Below are positions 19,601 through 27,403 of a stretch of 64,000 bases of DNA, piece after piece (positions within the stretch are counted from its first letter, which is position 1; each line of letters starts with the position of its first letter). The position numbers and the translations under genes were made by a program. The notes beneath the pieces were generated by a model, which saw only the letters and a program-made list of their open reading frames with translations, did no database searches and was not told the origin of the DNA. The stretch is taken from contig CAZASN010000001.1 in assembly GCA_964487915.1 (NCBI GenBank), forward strand, positions 558,001 through 622,000, read 5' to 3'. Origin of the DNA: Proruminimicrobium sp964487915. GTDB lineage: Bacteria > Elusimicrobiota > Endomicrobiia > Endomicrobiales > Endomicrobiaceae.

Positions 19601-21577
19601 GATAAAATTTCCAGAAGAAGATTTGTTGATTTGCTGCAGAAAATCTTTGAGAAAGCTTTTAATATAGAAAATTTGGAAACAAAAACGGAACACAAACAGG
19701 ATAAGACGCAGCCGTCCGCATCCGGATTTGTTAATTTTTTTATTAAAGCTTTTGCGGCTTTCAAATCTTTAATAAAAATAAGTTCCGTATCGGATTTATC
19801 AATAAAGATATGCACATATACCGAATTTAGCAGAAAATCAATAAAAACAAAAGAAGGTTTTGATATAAAAACATATTTGCTTATAGTTGACGATGAAAAA
19901 CAGGCTTATGAATTAAGAAGACAGGGATTTAATGCCGTACAAATAGAATATGCAAAACATCCTCGCGGAGAAAAAATAGGACCGGTAATGGAAAATCAGA
20001 ATAACGGTTCTGCCGTAAGAGCCGTATGGGATGAGAGAACCAAAAAAATTTACGTATATTCAAATTCCGAAAACGGATTGGACGGTCTTAATATACGCGA
20101 AGTCAAAGAAGCGCTGCAGCGGCTGCATAATGAGGGCCGAGAATTTGGAGCGTTTAAAGGGATAACAAAGATAATACTGCCTGATTCACATGCCGGAATA
20201 AGCTCTGTAATAAATAAAATGTTGAACAAAGAAAAAGATTCAGTGACAAGACCTAATAAAGAAATTAATTTTGACGTCAGAACAAACAGAGCGAATTTTG
20301 AAGCTTTATGCCGTGATAATTTAAAAAACGGCATACATGTTATGACAATAAGCACAAAACAGGCTAAATCCAACAGAAAAACAATAAAAGCTTATCAGGA
20401 ATTGGGAATGGCTTTTATATTGGCTCCAAGCAAGGGCGAATCGGCGGAATATATAATCCGTGAAAGTGAAAAACTTGAACTTAACGGAGCGGTGCTGAGT
20501 CTGAAAGAAGTTCCTGAAAACCGTCAGAAAATAATATTGGAACAGGCAGGCGATTTTGCGGCTAAAAGTATGATGAATAAAAAACTGACTGGCGGAATTT
20601 ATATATATGTTGAAAATATTCCGGAAAGGTTGTTCGGTATTGATATTTATCAAAAATACGGAATAATACCCGTTTTTGAAAATATTCGGGACGCAAAATT
20701 ATATCTAAGCGAAACAGGAAAAAAATATGCGGTAAAAATATCTGAAGAAATAAGCGCCGCAGATATGGACGGAATATTAAACAATGACGACGTGTTTGGT
20801 ATAATGACGGATGAAAAAGGAATCGAGAAGATAAGAAACAGAAGCGTAATAACTGAAGCTATCACAGAAATATTTAAACCGAAAACAGCGAAACAATTAT
20901 TTGAAACAGAACAATGGAAAATAAGAAATGCCGCTCAGAAGTTTGATATCCCTGAAATTGAAAGCGCTTTAAAAAGAGACGGCGCGTTAAGCATATTCCT
21001 TTCGGAAATTGATAATTTTCTGGGAGACGAAGAAAAAACCGAAGACGCGGTTACGGTTCTTTTAAACGAACAAAATTTACTGGTCGGTTTTACAAGAGCA
21101 AGAGTCGAGCATCTTATGGATGCTGGAAGATACGCCGAAGCGGTAGGATGCATAAAAGCCGCGGTTATGAATTCCGTTGAGCAAAGAATAATTACAAATG
21201 AAATAGATATAGAAGAATATAACAAATATATGGGCGGACAATTCAGAGACGCCAGAGCGATTCTTTTAATAAAATTAATAATGTCCGGAAAAAATATAGA
21301 CAACTTAAAAGACGTTGACGGTTTTATAGATTCAAATATGACCGCCGCGGAATATTTAAACGGAGTTGTCCTTAAAGAAATCAATCAATATATAAGGGAA
21401 ATATTGAACGGAGGCTATTCTGTAATGCCGCCTGCAGACGAACAAGAAACGGAAACCGCCGTTGATATGTTTAATAAATTTGACTTGCTTGCGCAGGATT
21501 TATTTAAACAAAAAGGAATCGTTGAAGGAGTTAAGATATCAACATTTGCCGTTAAAAACATATTAGGCGCCGCATAA
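13652..21577 (+). CDS. giant secreted multidomain protein: TIKI/ChaN-like, C39-like, GHKL-like, HD-GYP, LMW-PTP-like
   Basis: 2641 residues from the ATG at 13652, which begins a signal peptide or anchor (MNFLKKIISLIIINCFLFSF). Order of parts: (a) about 50-500, a TIKI/ChaN-like domain with H74-C75-H76, E102 (LEGAYGE) and GGFH (H474); (b) about 660-800, a C39-peptidase-like segment with C677, H766 and D783 in the right order; (c) about 840-1040, a GHKL ATPase-like part with an N-box LSEMLKNAFVHGN (E948, N952, H956); (d) two hydrophobic helices at about 1083-1125; (e) an HD-GYP domain at about 1345-1510 with HDIGK (H1389, D1390), HHEKYDGTGY and ADSYDSM, which may hydrolyse cyclic di-GMP; (f) an LMW-phosphatase-like part at about 1855-1975; (g) an unrecognised C-terminus. 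HD-GYP is certain; the others are pattern-based inference. Confidence 0.75.
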   Translation: MNFLKKIISLIIINCFLFSFVCGESIAAAVADIKNEDMYKQIFTDFVLPYSYGKITDSHFASTDRLIINIQDLHCHPEVQKNISNIIELFDKKYGVKNIYLEGAYGEIDTQWLKTESFKNKKNTPADKMIETGRLTGAEYYSVKSGRTSIIKGIEEKEAYLENLKRLGTILENKEETEVILNAINEATQKLKSKYYERRQLKLEELSDKYAEGKIGAEKYFKLMSKHIDKLGIDLTKYDNTLNYMMLLSEQKTLNFERTTKELQSLVMILKQKLPYKTYKMLLDSTDNFSKMDKLYSYVIIIAKQYNLNLSLDFPELNRYFKYIELSQKINPLELVKEEKKLVNEINTKFARTKVQREVVFLVNFEKYLENYLTNKITAEDYEYYLQNIKMYKQLWNSYVDTRVLSLLTPYMDEADKFYKINSDRNKYFADNILNGSETLQIIANEEKNDGVTAIFDNMDKIKRVDVIVTGGFHTESVSKILKDNNISYIVITPNVTGGTKLAEKTYYKIAAEQSKISFQTLAVMALSLQVMLLKEHGIPLETIKETLIKNSGSGLIPLIESVFRSETQIRDREFLGKKLKELKETKLAEMLNFDQTGNINEEVAGLLGIDVSLLEYIDTEKLVSAWEHNDSDYIKNLIKNAQIRQDYSSGKDYLGRIFSEIMILFNEIKENNAVNCAVESVYSVLSPAAKPNKVILAFIMRLIDRVEKINSPNGYNSLYSIWRVVKNQGYEAYAADAEILKRAVSTGRSVILAVSSNAIKGEINHYITVSPVKGTKSVIIHDINYGDRIVSEEDLSSILENEYGWQENGNILVSEILKDESPLTADNMKQIYGADKKNGSLKSQMQAVYADTGAQGYVDIYLEDMLSDEKIFIETIQQAVKSNKLIVIRMFRESYNPDLLTGEELLQKYKEIKKLIKSFSNLKKIFPDIKKVFEMPSAYGAGFFLSEMLKNAFVHGNHCKDEPIIMYLKINENKDISDLSVYNMQKNSELEPVRKKLAAKAGLTGYHIGTSIMLLNYLRTFKSGVRVLDGIQFYIAKLQLRKQTPAVPEKQSAAINKFFENHAILKKTAETAMEIFATLLKLAELIMPPLALMSIFGSSGGIFLILILTAGIGFTLILIQDEINKKSGQIKKQSFKEKTAAWVQITQVAPIIVMEWQIQFMYDMFLRTGSALVFSDYKLLVEQLNDGGAISLKVKNASQNIVMNIIFNILNAGQYREDGSNKTMTRKMGEWVLESYISPAMIVKWLAGIPSLSAPYREYTASASDMHTELNKNIEPDNAAMEKTKEILIEFRRQFKPNIDYIEYFLNAAKERELTESEKNVLTVNMDIVTTALEVLLMDSVYFDSYTRGHAEHVAANSKVIYENMPEAVKEKYPPYYASYIKMAALLHDIGKNGIPNNILNKPGPLSDAEYGLMKLHGLIGAEILIETGFGFLAEDVKAHHEKYDGTGYASGLSGDKISLAASIIALADSYDSMSRDRVYRQALPKREVIRDIKNNRGKQFNPTVVDAFLRAVNILSEIRDKEELNLKKKIWIAQIIQTEILNGQMTPEELADLTVLMTKNLTFKDKDAICNMLVVQNKGGKKSDRYKKFKIGSDTYLVYGVFDDSLKYGQYRFEVLKDAIYGGLTTSEKNARIDFDKNTITREWLEKITSAWPQKAKKRFIKMLKLKNVDPAVYEFIDSEAKRDYDDELSLSEILDVYAVLGDIDTGADNNELALKIENFNIEQQKLVTKKIMDKILTLNPEMQRQIYMFIGFVIFGSNKYLNINAISTEEYDNIIKTFSSNGLNYRITLETVQNFNFGAESEIIKEILTEIFRLKTFPGGLYAKHPAKDRAEVIRAMIRDIMSNQNGNNGKKTAVCVVSSAKDNFSAVASVILRYVLEKQNIKRNNVVITPAGVYSASDKKSAYEEYGGILDEKGYSVGNIEESEIFPFLDYYKFDYFLAAGEEYRQNLINTYNIPYEKIILIGELFTESAKLSVQNPYDDKISRRRFVDLLQKIFEKAFNIENLETKTEHKQDKTQPSASGFVNFFIKAFAAFKSLIKISSVSDLSIKICTYTEFSRKSIKTKEGFDIKTYLLIVDDEKQAYELRRQGFNAVQIEYAKHPRGEKIGPVMENQNNGSAVRAVWDERTKKIYVYSNSENGLDGLNIREVKEALQRLHNEGREFGAFKGITKIILPDSHAGISSVINKMLNKEKDSVTRPNKEINFDVRTNRANFEALCRDNLKNGIHVMTISTKQAKSNRKTIKAYQELGMAFILAPSKGESAEYIIRESEKLELNGAVLSLKEVPENRQKIILEQAGDFAAKSMMNKKLTGGIYIYVENIPERLFGIDIYQKYGIIPVFENIRDAKLYLSETGKKYAVKISEEISAADMDGILNNDDVFGIMTDEKGIEKIRNRSVITEAITEIFKPKTAKQLFETEQWKIRNAAQKFDIPEIESALKRDGALSIFLSEIDNFLGDEEKTEDAVTVLLNEQNLLVGFTRARVEHLMDAGRYAEAVGCIKAAVMNSVEQRIITNEIDIEEYNKYMGGQFRDARAILLIKLIMSGKNIDNLKDVDGFIDSNMTAAEYLNGVVLKEINQYIREILNGGYSVMPPADEQETETAVDMFNKFDLLAQDLFKQKGIVEGVKISTFAVKNILGAA

Positions 21578-21586
21578 TCGGCGTTT
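21566..21586 (+). terminator. short GC hairpin at the end of the giant gene
   Basis: CGCCG (21568-21572) and CGGCG (21579-21583) flank a 6-nt loop containing the TAA stop, followed by TTT. The stem is GC-rich but the T run is short, so this is a weak terminator call. Confidence 0.4.
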
Positions 21587-21689
21587 CCGCTGAAAAATCC
21601 TCTAATTTCAATTATACTGTGTTTTTGTTTTAACATGTTTTTTTGTTGTTAAAAAATGATAGAATTGCTGAAAACGGGAAAACCATAAA

Positions 21690-22448
21690 ATGTTTATAGA
21701 AAGCGCTGATAATAAAATTATTAAACAGATAGTTTCGTTGAAAGATAAAAAAACAAGAGACGCAGACGGTTTATTTATTGTTGAAGGAGAAAAGCAGGTA
21801 AATGATATACCGCTAAATTGGGAAGTAAAATATGCCGTTTTAACCGATAATAACGCAAAAATTAATTTTTCACATGTCTATTATACAACCGAAAAAATAT
21901 TCAAAAAAATATCCGATACGGCTACTCCGCAGGGAATATTGGCGGTTGTAAAAATACCCGATTATAATCTCTCGGAAATTTTGTCGCCGCAGACCGGTTT
22001 ATTTATCATTATAGATTCTTTGCAGGATCCAGGAAATCTCGGCACAATAATAAGAACCGCGCATGCTTACGGGGTTAAAGGCGTTTTCATATCAAAAAAC
22101 AGCATAGACGCATTTAACGGTAAAGTTGTCCGCGCCACGATGGGCTCAATTTTTAAGGTTCCCATATTTCGTGAATGCGATACAAAATCGCTTATAACGG
22201 AGTTTAAAAAAAATAAAATAAAAACGTATGCTTTGGCGCTGGAAACGGATAAATTCGTATCCGATGTTAAATTTGAAAAAAAAGTTGCGGTTGTAATAGG
22301 AAATGAATCAAAAGGCATTAGCACCGATATTTTAAAAACGGCCGACGACGTCATAAAAATTAAAATGTTTTCCGAAATTGACTCTTTGAACGCCGCCGTG
22401 GCATGTTCAATTGCGGTGTATGAAATTTCAAAACAGAATAATCGTTAA
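21690..22448 (+). CDS. TrmH/SpoU-family RNA 2'-O-methyltransferase
   Basis: A 252-residue SPOUT enzyme that transfers methyl from SAM to a ribose 2'-OH in rRNA or tRNA. The N-terminal substrate-binding region reads KDKKTRDADGLFIVEGEKQV, as in RlmB/TsnR proteins. The three knot motifs are clear: IDSLQDPGNLGTIIRTAHAYG, VVIGNESKGIS and IKMFSEIDSLNAAVACSIAV. The motif-1 Asn-Arg and motif-3 Asn that serve in catalysis are present. The specific RNA target cannot be determined. Single gene between the giant gene and psd. Confidence 0.9.
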   Translation: MFIESADNKIIKQIVSLKDKKTRDADGLFIVEGEKQVNDIPLNWEVKYAVLTDNNAKINFSHVYYTTEKIFKKISDTATPQGILAVVKIPDYNLSEILSPQTGLFIIIDSLQDPGNLGTIIRTAHAYGVKGVFISKNSIDAFNGKVVRATMGSIFKVPIFRECDTKSLITEFKKNKIKTYALALETDKFVSDVKFEKKVAVVIGNESKGISTDILKTADDVIKIKMFSEIDSLNAAVACSIAVYEISKQNNR

Positions 22449-22476
22449 AAATATCCGAAATCTCTTAATTTTTAGT

Positions 22477-22505
22477 TTGAAAAATGCTTTATAATTTTAT
22501 AAAAT
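22477..22505 (+). promoter_or_regulatory. candidate promoter of psd-pssA
   Basis: TTGAAA (22477-22482), 17-nt spacer, TAAAAT (22500-22505), then GAGGGAG as ribosome-binding site before the ATG at 22543. Confidence 0.5.
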
Positions 22506-22542
22506 AATAAGATTATAAAAGTTATTTTGAGGGAGTTTTTTT

Positions 22543-23151
22543 ATGGCAATAGTAAAAGAAGGATATTCGCTTATTTTGGTTATGTTTGCGACCGGATTGC
22601 TTTTGATATTTTTCGGTTTTTGGCCGATCGCGGTTATTTGTATGTTTCTCGCTTTATTTTTTATTTATTTTTTCAGAGATCCAAATATAAAGATTACTCA
22701 GGGAGAAGGTTTAATTTTATCGCCGTGCAACGGTACGGTTTTGGAAGTTAAAGAAAAGAGTGACGGACAATCGGTAATAAGAGTATTTTTATCCGTTTTT
22801 GACGTTCATTTGCAAAGAACACCGGTTTCAGGAACAGTCAAAAAAGTTGAATACAGACCGGGAAAATTTTTAAAGGCTAATGATCCGCAGGCCCATATAG
22901 TTAATGAAAAAAATATAATTACTATTGAAAATGAAAACGGCGTATATGTGGTTGAGCAAATTGCCGGCATTTTGGCCAGAAGATGCGTTTCTTGGGTTAA
23001 ACCGGGCGATATTTTAAAAGCCGGTGATAAGATAGGAGTAATTAAGTTCGGTTCTCAGGTAGATTTATATATGCCTGAAGGATATAAAATTGATGTTAAA
23101 AAAGGCGATACGGTTGTTTCGGGTGTGACGGTATTTGCATCCATAAGATAA
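22543..23151 (+). CDS. psd: phosphatidylserine decarboxylase proenzyme (short, Psd-related type)
   Basis: A 202-residue membrane-associated enzyme converting phosphatidylserine to phosphatidylethanolamine. Two hydrophobic segments are at the N-terminus (about 9-45). The catalytic core follows, with DVHLQRTPVSG and RCVSWVKPGD, and the self-cleavage site FGSQVDLYMPEG near residue 170, where the Ser of the Gly-Ser pair becomes the pyruvoyl group. This is the short form known from many Gram-negative bacteria. It is 19 nt upstream of pssA, which makes its substrate, so the two genes form a phosphatidylethanolamine operon. Confidence 0.93.
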   Translation: MAIVKEGYSLILVMFATGLLLIFFGFWPIAVICMFLALFFIYFFRDPNIKITQGEGLILSPCNGTVLEVKEKSDGQSVIRVFLSVFDVHLQRTPVSGTVKKVEYRPGKFLKANDPQAHIVNEKNIITIENENGVYVVEQIAGILARRCVSWVKPGDILKAGDKIGVIKFGSQVDLYMPEGYKIDVKKGDTVVSGVTVFASIR

Positions 23152-23170
23152 ATAACGGAGATGATTTAAA

Positions 23171-23968
23171 ATGCCAAGAAAAGGGTTATATGTTTTGCCG
23201 AGTTTGTTTACGGCAGGAAATTTAGTTTCCGGCTTTGTTTCTATGATTTATTCAATAGAGGGTAATTTTAATGCGTCTGCATGGTTTATTATGCTTGCGA
23301 TTGCTTTTGATATGATTGACGGCAGAATTGCAAGATTGACAAAGACGACAAGCAAATTCGGTATGGAACTTGACTCTTTATGCGATTTAGTTTCCTTCGG
23401 AGTGGCGCCGGCAATCTTAATGTATGTTATGGTATTAAAACATATGGATAAGGTCGGGGTGGCTATAGCTCTGCTGTTTGTCATAACATGCGCGACAAGG
23501 CTTGCAAAATTTAACGTAAAAGCAATGGAGCCCGTTGACCCTAATAAACCGGCTGCGGACAGTTTTTCCGGACTTCCTACGCCTGCATCGGCAGGAATTA
23601 TAGGCGCTTTTGTTTTAAGTTATGAAATATTTGACGGCACCGTTTTGACTGCGAAAACTATTCCGTTATTAATGAAAAAAATGCCTTTCTTCTTTGATGC
23701 GATGCCGATTATTATGGTGCTTATTTCGTTTCTTATGGTTTCTAATGTTCCTTACAGCGCATTTAAAAAAATGAAATGGTCAAAACCCAAGTCAGTGCAG
23801 TTTTTTATTGTGATTATAGTTATGCTGATTTTAATTTTTTCATATCCGCAGAATATGTTTTTTATAATATTTTTCGGATATGCTTTGTCGGGAATAATAA
23901 TTTATATAGTAAGATATTACAGAATGAAGGCAGTTTTAAGAAAAAGCAGTTGCAAAAAAGGTTTATAA
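23171..23968 (+). CDS. pssA: CDP-diacylglycerol-serine O-phosphatidyltransferase
   Basis: A 265-residue polytopic inner-membrane CDP-alcohol phosphatidyltransferase that makes phosphatidylserine. The signature Asp motif is complete: DMIDGRIARLTKTTSKFGME followed by LDSLCD, containing the four metal- and substrate-binding aspartates. About 7-8 hydrophobic segments follow. It feeds Psd encoded immediately upstream. The family normally has 170-270 residues. Confidence 0.93.
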   Translation: MPRKGLYVLPSLFTAGNLVSGFVSMIYSIEGNFNASAWFIMLAIAFDMIDGRIARLTKTTSKFGMELDSLCDLVSFGVAPAILMYVMVLKHMDKVGVAIALLFVITCATRLAKFNVKAMEPVDPNKPAADSFSGLPTPASAGIIGAFVLSYEIFDGTVLTAKTIPLLMKKMPFFFDAMPIIMVLISFLMVSNVPYSAFKKMKWSKPKSVQFFIVIIVMLILIFSYPQNMFFIIFFGYALSGIIIYIVRYYRMKAVLRKSSCKKGL

Positions 23969-23969
23969 A

Positions 23970-24074
23970 ATGAATATTATAATAAAAGTATTAAATATGG
24001 GAATATTGGGTAATTGGCGACTTAGCATACCAAAAGATAATAAATGCTCGGAAAAAGTTGTTTTAATTTATTAA
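23970..24074 (+). CDS. 34-residue small ORF, candidate leader peptide of the leu operon
   Basis: Encodes a peptide starting MNIIIKVLNMGILGNWRLSI, ending 15 nt before the leuA ATG. AAGG at 23958-23961 sits 8 nt before its ATG, a workable ribosome-binding site. About 13 of 34 residues are Ile, Leu or Val, concentrated in the first 20. A branched-chain-rich leader before leuA would fit translation-dependent control, but no strong terminator hairpin is seen between it and leuA, and Ile is common in this AT-rich genome. The existence of the peptide is unproven. Confidence 0.35.
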   Translation: MNIIIKVLNMGILGNWRLSIPKDNKCSEKVVLIY

Positions 24075-24089
24075 TTTTGGAGAAAATAT

Positions 24090-25622
24090 ATGAAAAAAGA
24101 TAAAGTTTTATTTTTTGATACAACGTTGAGAGACGGAGAACAGTCGCCGGGCGCAAGCATGAATTTAAAAGAAAAAATTCAGGTTGCGCACCAGTTGGCA
24201 AATATGGGAGTAGATATAATAGAAGCCGGATTTCCAATATCAAGTCCGGGAGATTTTGAATCTGTAAAATCAATAGCCCAGCAGGTTAAGGGGCCTATTA
24301 TTGCGGGATTGGCGAGGGCAAATGAAAAGGATATTACCGCATGCTGGAACAGCGTAAAATATTCAAAAAAACCCAGGATCCATACTTTTATAGCGACATC
24401 CGATTTGCACATAGAAAAAAAACTGCAGAAAACAAGAGAACAGGTTTTTGATATGGCCGTCAAAGCGGTAAGATTTGCAAAAAAATACTGCGATGACGTT
24501 GAATTTTCGGCGGAAGACGCAAGCAGAAGCGATATAAATTATTTGTGCGCCATAGTTGAAGCCGTAATAGCCGAAGGAGCAAAGACTGTCAATATTCCTG
24601 ATACGGTCGGGTACAAAATGCCCGAAGAATTCGGGAATTTAATTGCTACGGTCAGGAAAAATGTGCCGAATATTGATAAAGCTATTATAAGCGTACACTG
24701 CCATAACGATTTGGGGTTGGCGGTTGCAAATTCACTGGCTGCCATTGCAAACGGCGCAAGACAGGTTGAATGCACTATTAACGGAATAGGCGAAAGGGCC
24801 GGAAATGCCGCTATTGAAGAAATAGTAATGTCGTTAAAAACAAGAGAATATTATTTTAACGTAGGATATAATTTGAAGACCAGCGAGATTTATAAATCAA
24901 GCAAACTGGTTTCAAATATTACAGGCATAGTCGTTCAGCCTAATAAAGCCGTAGTAGGCGCAAACGCTTTTGCTCACGAATCGGGCATACATCAGGACGG
25001 TATGCTGAAAGACAGAAATACCTATGAAATTATGTGCCCTGAAGCAGTCGGAGTTCCTGAAAGTCTGTTAGTCTTGGGGAAACACTCGGGAAGACATGCT
25101 TTTACAAGAAGAATTAAAGATTTGGGATATACATTGGATTCGGCTATACAGGAAACTTTATTCGAAAAATTTAAAATTTTAGCCGATAAGAAAAAATGCG
25201 TTTTTGACGATGATATAATAGCTTTGGTTGAGGAAGGCATTTCCGGAGTTCAGGAAACTTATTTCATTGATTATGTCAATGTTACTTCAGGCGTAAATGT
25301 TATACCTACTGCCACAGTCAGATTGAAAAAAACGGATAAATCAAAAATTGAAACCGTTCAGGAAGCATCTTGCGGGACAGGGCCTGTTGACGCTATTTAT
25401 CAGGCAATAGATAAAATAACAAAGATGAAAGTTGAGTTGATTGACTATTCTCTCAGAGCAGTTTCGGGAGGAGAAGATGCCCAGGGCGAAGTAAATATAA
25501 AGGTTAAATATAAAGGTTCAACATATACGGGCAAAGGAACTTCAACCGATATTACGGAAGCAAGCGCTAAGGCGTATATACATGCAATAAACAAGATAGT
25601 TGTTATGCAAAAGGGGAAATAA
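24090..25622 (+). CDS. leuA: 2-isopropylmalate synthase
   Basis: A 510-residue enzyme condensing acetyl-CoA with 2-oxoisovalerate, the first committed step of leucine synthesis. The TIM barrel starts DTTLRDGEQSPGASM, holding the metal-binding Asp. The second signature is HCHNDLGLAVANSLAA, with the two metal-ligand histidines. The C-terminal ~130 residues form the LeuA regulatory domain that binds leucine for feedback inhibition. A GGAG ribosome-binding site lies upstream. The close relative citramalate synthase is less likely, since leuC, leuD and leuB follow directly. Confidence 0.95.
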   Translation: MKKDKVLFFDTTLRDGEQSPGASMNLKEKIQVAHQLANMGVDIIEAGFPISSPGDFESVKSIAQQVKGPIIAGLARANEKDITACWNSVKYSKKPRIHTFIATSDLHIEKKLQKTREQVFDMAVKAVRFAKKYCDDVEFSAEDASRSDINYLCAIVEAVIAEGAKTVNIPDTVGYKMPEEFGNLIATVRKNVPNIDKAIISVHCHNDLGLAVANSLAAIANGARQVECTINGIGERAGNAAIEEIVMSLKTREYYFNVGYNLKTSEIYKSSKLVSNITGIVVQPNKAVVGANAFAHESGIHQDGMLKDRNTYEIMCPEAVGVPESLLVLGKHSGRHAFTRRIKDLGYTLDSAIQETLFEKFKILADKKKCVFDDDIIALVEEGISGVQETYFIDYVNVTSGVNVIPTATVRLKKTDKSKIETVQEASCGTGPVDAIYQAIDKITKMKVELIDYSLRAVSGGEDAQGEVNIKVKYKGSTYTGKGTSTDITEASAKAYIHAINKIVVMQKGK

Positions 25623-25624
25623 TA

Positions 25625-26887
25625 ATGGGTTTAACAATAACTGAAAAAATTTTAGCAAACCACTGCGGTAAAAAATTTGTGGAACCGGGGGAGTTTATTG
25701 AGCCGAAAGTTGATATAGCTTTATCAAATGACGTCACGGCTCCTTTGGCGATACAAGAGTTCAGAACAACGGGCGTTAAAAAAGTTTTTGACAAAAATAA
25801 AATAGCTCTTGTTATGGATCATTTTACTCCTAACAAAGACATTAACAGCGCCCAGCAGGTTAAGTATGTAAGAGAATTCGCGCAGGAACAAAAAATTAAG
25901 CATTATTACGAAGGCGGCAACGTCGGAGTGGAACATGCTCTTCTTCCTGAAAAAGGAATTGTCGTGCCGGGAGATATAGTGGTCGGAGCAGATTCTCATA
26001 CATGCACTTACGGAGCTTTGGGAGCATTTGCTACCGGCGTAGGTTCAACTGATATCGGCGCCGCGATGGCTACCGGAAAAATATGGCTTAAAGTTCCGCA
26101 GACTATAAAATTTGTTTATAAAGGCAAATTGAATAAATGGGTCAGCGGCAAAGATTTAATTCTTTATACGATAGGAAAGATCGGCGTTGACGGAGCTTTG
26201 TATCAGACAATGGAGCTTACAGGCGAAGTTATAGACAAACTTCCTATGCACGAAAGATTTACTATGGCAAATATGGCGATTGAAGCCGGCGGAAAATCGG
26301 GGATATTCCACGTTGATAAAAAGACTCTTGATTATGTTTCAAAAAGAGCGTTGAGAAAATTTAAAGTTTTTTCAAGCGATAAAGACGCAAAATACGCCGA
26401 TGTTATAGAAATAAACTGCTCTGAAATCTATCCTCAGATTTCGGCTCCGTTTCTGCCTTCAAACGCAAAAGCGGCAAAAGCGGTTAAGAAAACTTATATT
26501 GATCAGGTTGTAATAGGTTCATGCACAAACGGAAGAATAGAAGATTTGAGAATAGCGGCCGGAATACTTAAAAATAAAAAAGTAAATTCAAACGTCAGAA
26601 CTTTGATAATACCGGCTACGCCGGCAGTTTATTCAGATGCTTTGAAAGAAGGACTTTTAAAAATATTTATGGATGCCGGATGCGTAGTTTCTGCTCCTAC
26701 ATGCGGTCCTTGTCTCGGCGGTCATATGGGAATTCTTGCCGCAGGCGAAAGATGCGTTGCCACTACAAACAGAAATTTTGTCGGAAGAATGGGACATGTC
26801 AAGTCTGAAGTATATCTGGCAAGTCCTGCCGTAGCGGCGGCTTCGGCTATAAAGGGTTATGTAGCAGATCCTAGCGAAATTAAATAA
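25625..26887 (+). CDS. leuC: 3-isopropylmalate dehydratase large subunit
   Basis: A 420-residue aconitase-family subunit holding a [4Fe-4S] cluster, which isomerises 2- to 3-isopropylmalate with LeuD. The cluster cysteines are in GSCTNGR (about residue 299) and APTCGPCLGGH (about 359 and 362). The 420-residue length and the VVGADSHTCTYGALGAF segment fit the short LeuC/HacA type of archaea and anaerobic bacteria rather than the 466-residue enterobacterial type. It starts 2 nt after leuA. Confidence 0.94.
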   Translation: MGLTITEKILANHCGKKFVEPGEFIEPKVDIALSNDVTAPLAIQEFRTTGVKKVFDKNKIALVMDHFTPNKDINSAQQVKYVREFAQEQKIKHYYEGGNVGVEHALLPEKGIVVPGDIVVGADSHTCTYGALGAFATGVGSTDIGAAMATGKIWLKVPQTIKFVYKGKLNKWVSGKDLILYTIGKIGVDGALYQTMELTGEVIDKLPMHERFTMANMAIEAGGKSGIFHVDKKTLDYVSKRALRKFKVFSSDKDAKYADVIEINCSEIYPQISAPFLPSNAKAAKAVKKTYIDQVVIGSCTNGRIEDLRIAAGILKNKKVNSNVRTLIIPATPAVYSDALKEGLLKIFMDAGCVVSAPTCGPCLGGHMGILAAGERCVATTNRNFVGRMGHVKSEVYLASPAVAAASAIKGYVADPSEIK

Positions 26888-26901
26888 CGGGGAATATGAA
26901 A

Positions 26902-27402
26902 ATGGAAAACAAAATGATATTAAAAGGACTTGTGCACAAATACGGTTCAAACGTCAATACGGATGAAATTATTCCGGCAAGGTATTTGAATACAATAGAT
27001 CCTTCGGTGCTTGCGAAATACTGTATGGAAGATATTGACAAAGATTTTGTAAAAAAAGTAAAAAAAGGCGATATTATAGTCGCTGATACAAATTTCGGAT
27101 GCGGTTCTTCAAGAGAGCATGCTCCGATATCAATAAAGGCGGCCGGAGTTTCGGCGATTATAGCGAAATCTTTTGCAAGAATATTTTTCAGAAATTCTAT
27201 AAATATAGGACTTCCTATTCTTGAATGTCCGGAAGCTGTAGATAATATAAAAAGCGGAGATCAGCTTGAAATAGATTTGATTAAAGGCGAAATAAAAAAT
27301 TTAACAAAAAAAGAAACTTATAAAGCTCAACCTTTCCCTGAATTTATGCAGAAGTTGATTAAAGCAGGCGGATTGTTGGCGTATATTAAAGGGGGAAAGT
27401 AA
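26902..27402 (+). CDS. leuD: 3-isopropylmalate dehydratase small subunit
   Basis: A 166-residue partner of LeuC. The swivel-domain motif is NTDEIIPARYL, followed by ADTNFGCGSSREHAP and AKSFARIFFRNSINIGLP. ATG at 26902 is preferred over 26896 because the CGGGGA at 26888-26893 is 8 nt away from the former and only 2 nt from the latter. It is one base from leuB. Confidence 0.94.
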   Translation: MENKMILKGLVHKYGSNVNTDEIIPARYLNTIDPSVLAKYCMEDIDKDFVKKVKKGDIIVADTNFGCGSSREHAPISIKAAGVSAIIAKSFARIFFRNSINIGLPILECPEAVDNIKSGDQLEIDLIKGEIKNLTKKETYKAQPFPEFMQKLIKAGGLLAYIKGGK

Positions 27403-27403
27403 A

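Noticed and set aside
22527..22751. 74-codon frame in psd region
   Set aside because: Out-of-frame shadow of psd, which shows full family motifs.
24000..24074. T-box or leucine riboswitch before leuA
   Set aside because: No T-box sequence (TGGNACCGCG-type) or extended structure found in the 120-nt gap.
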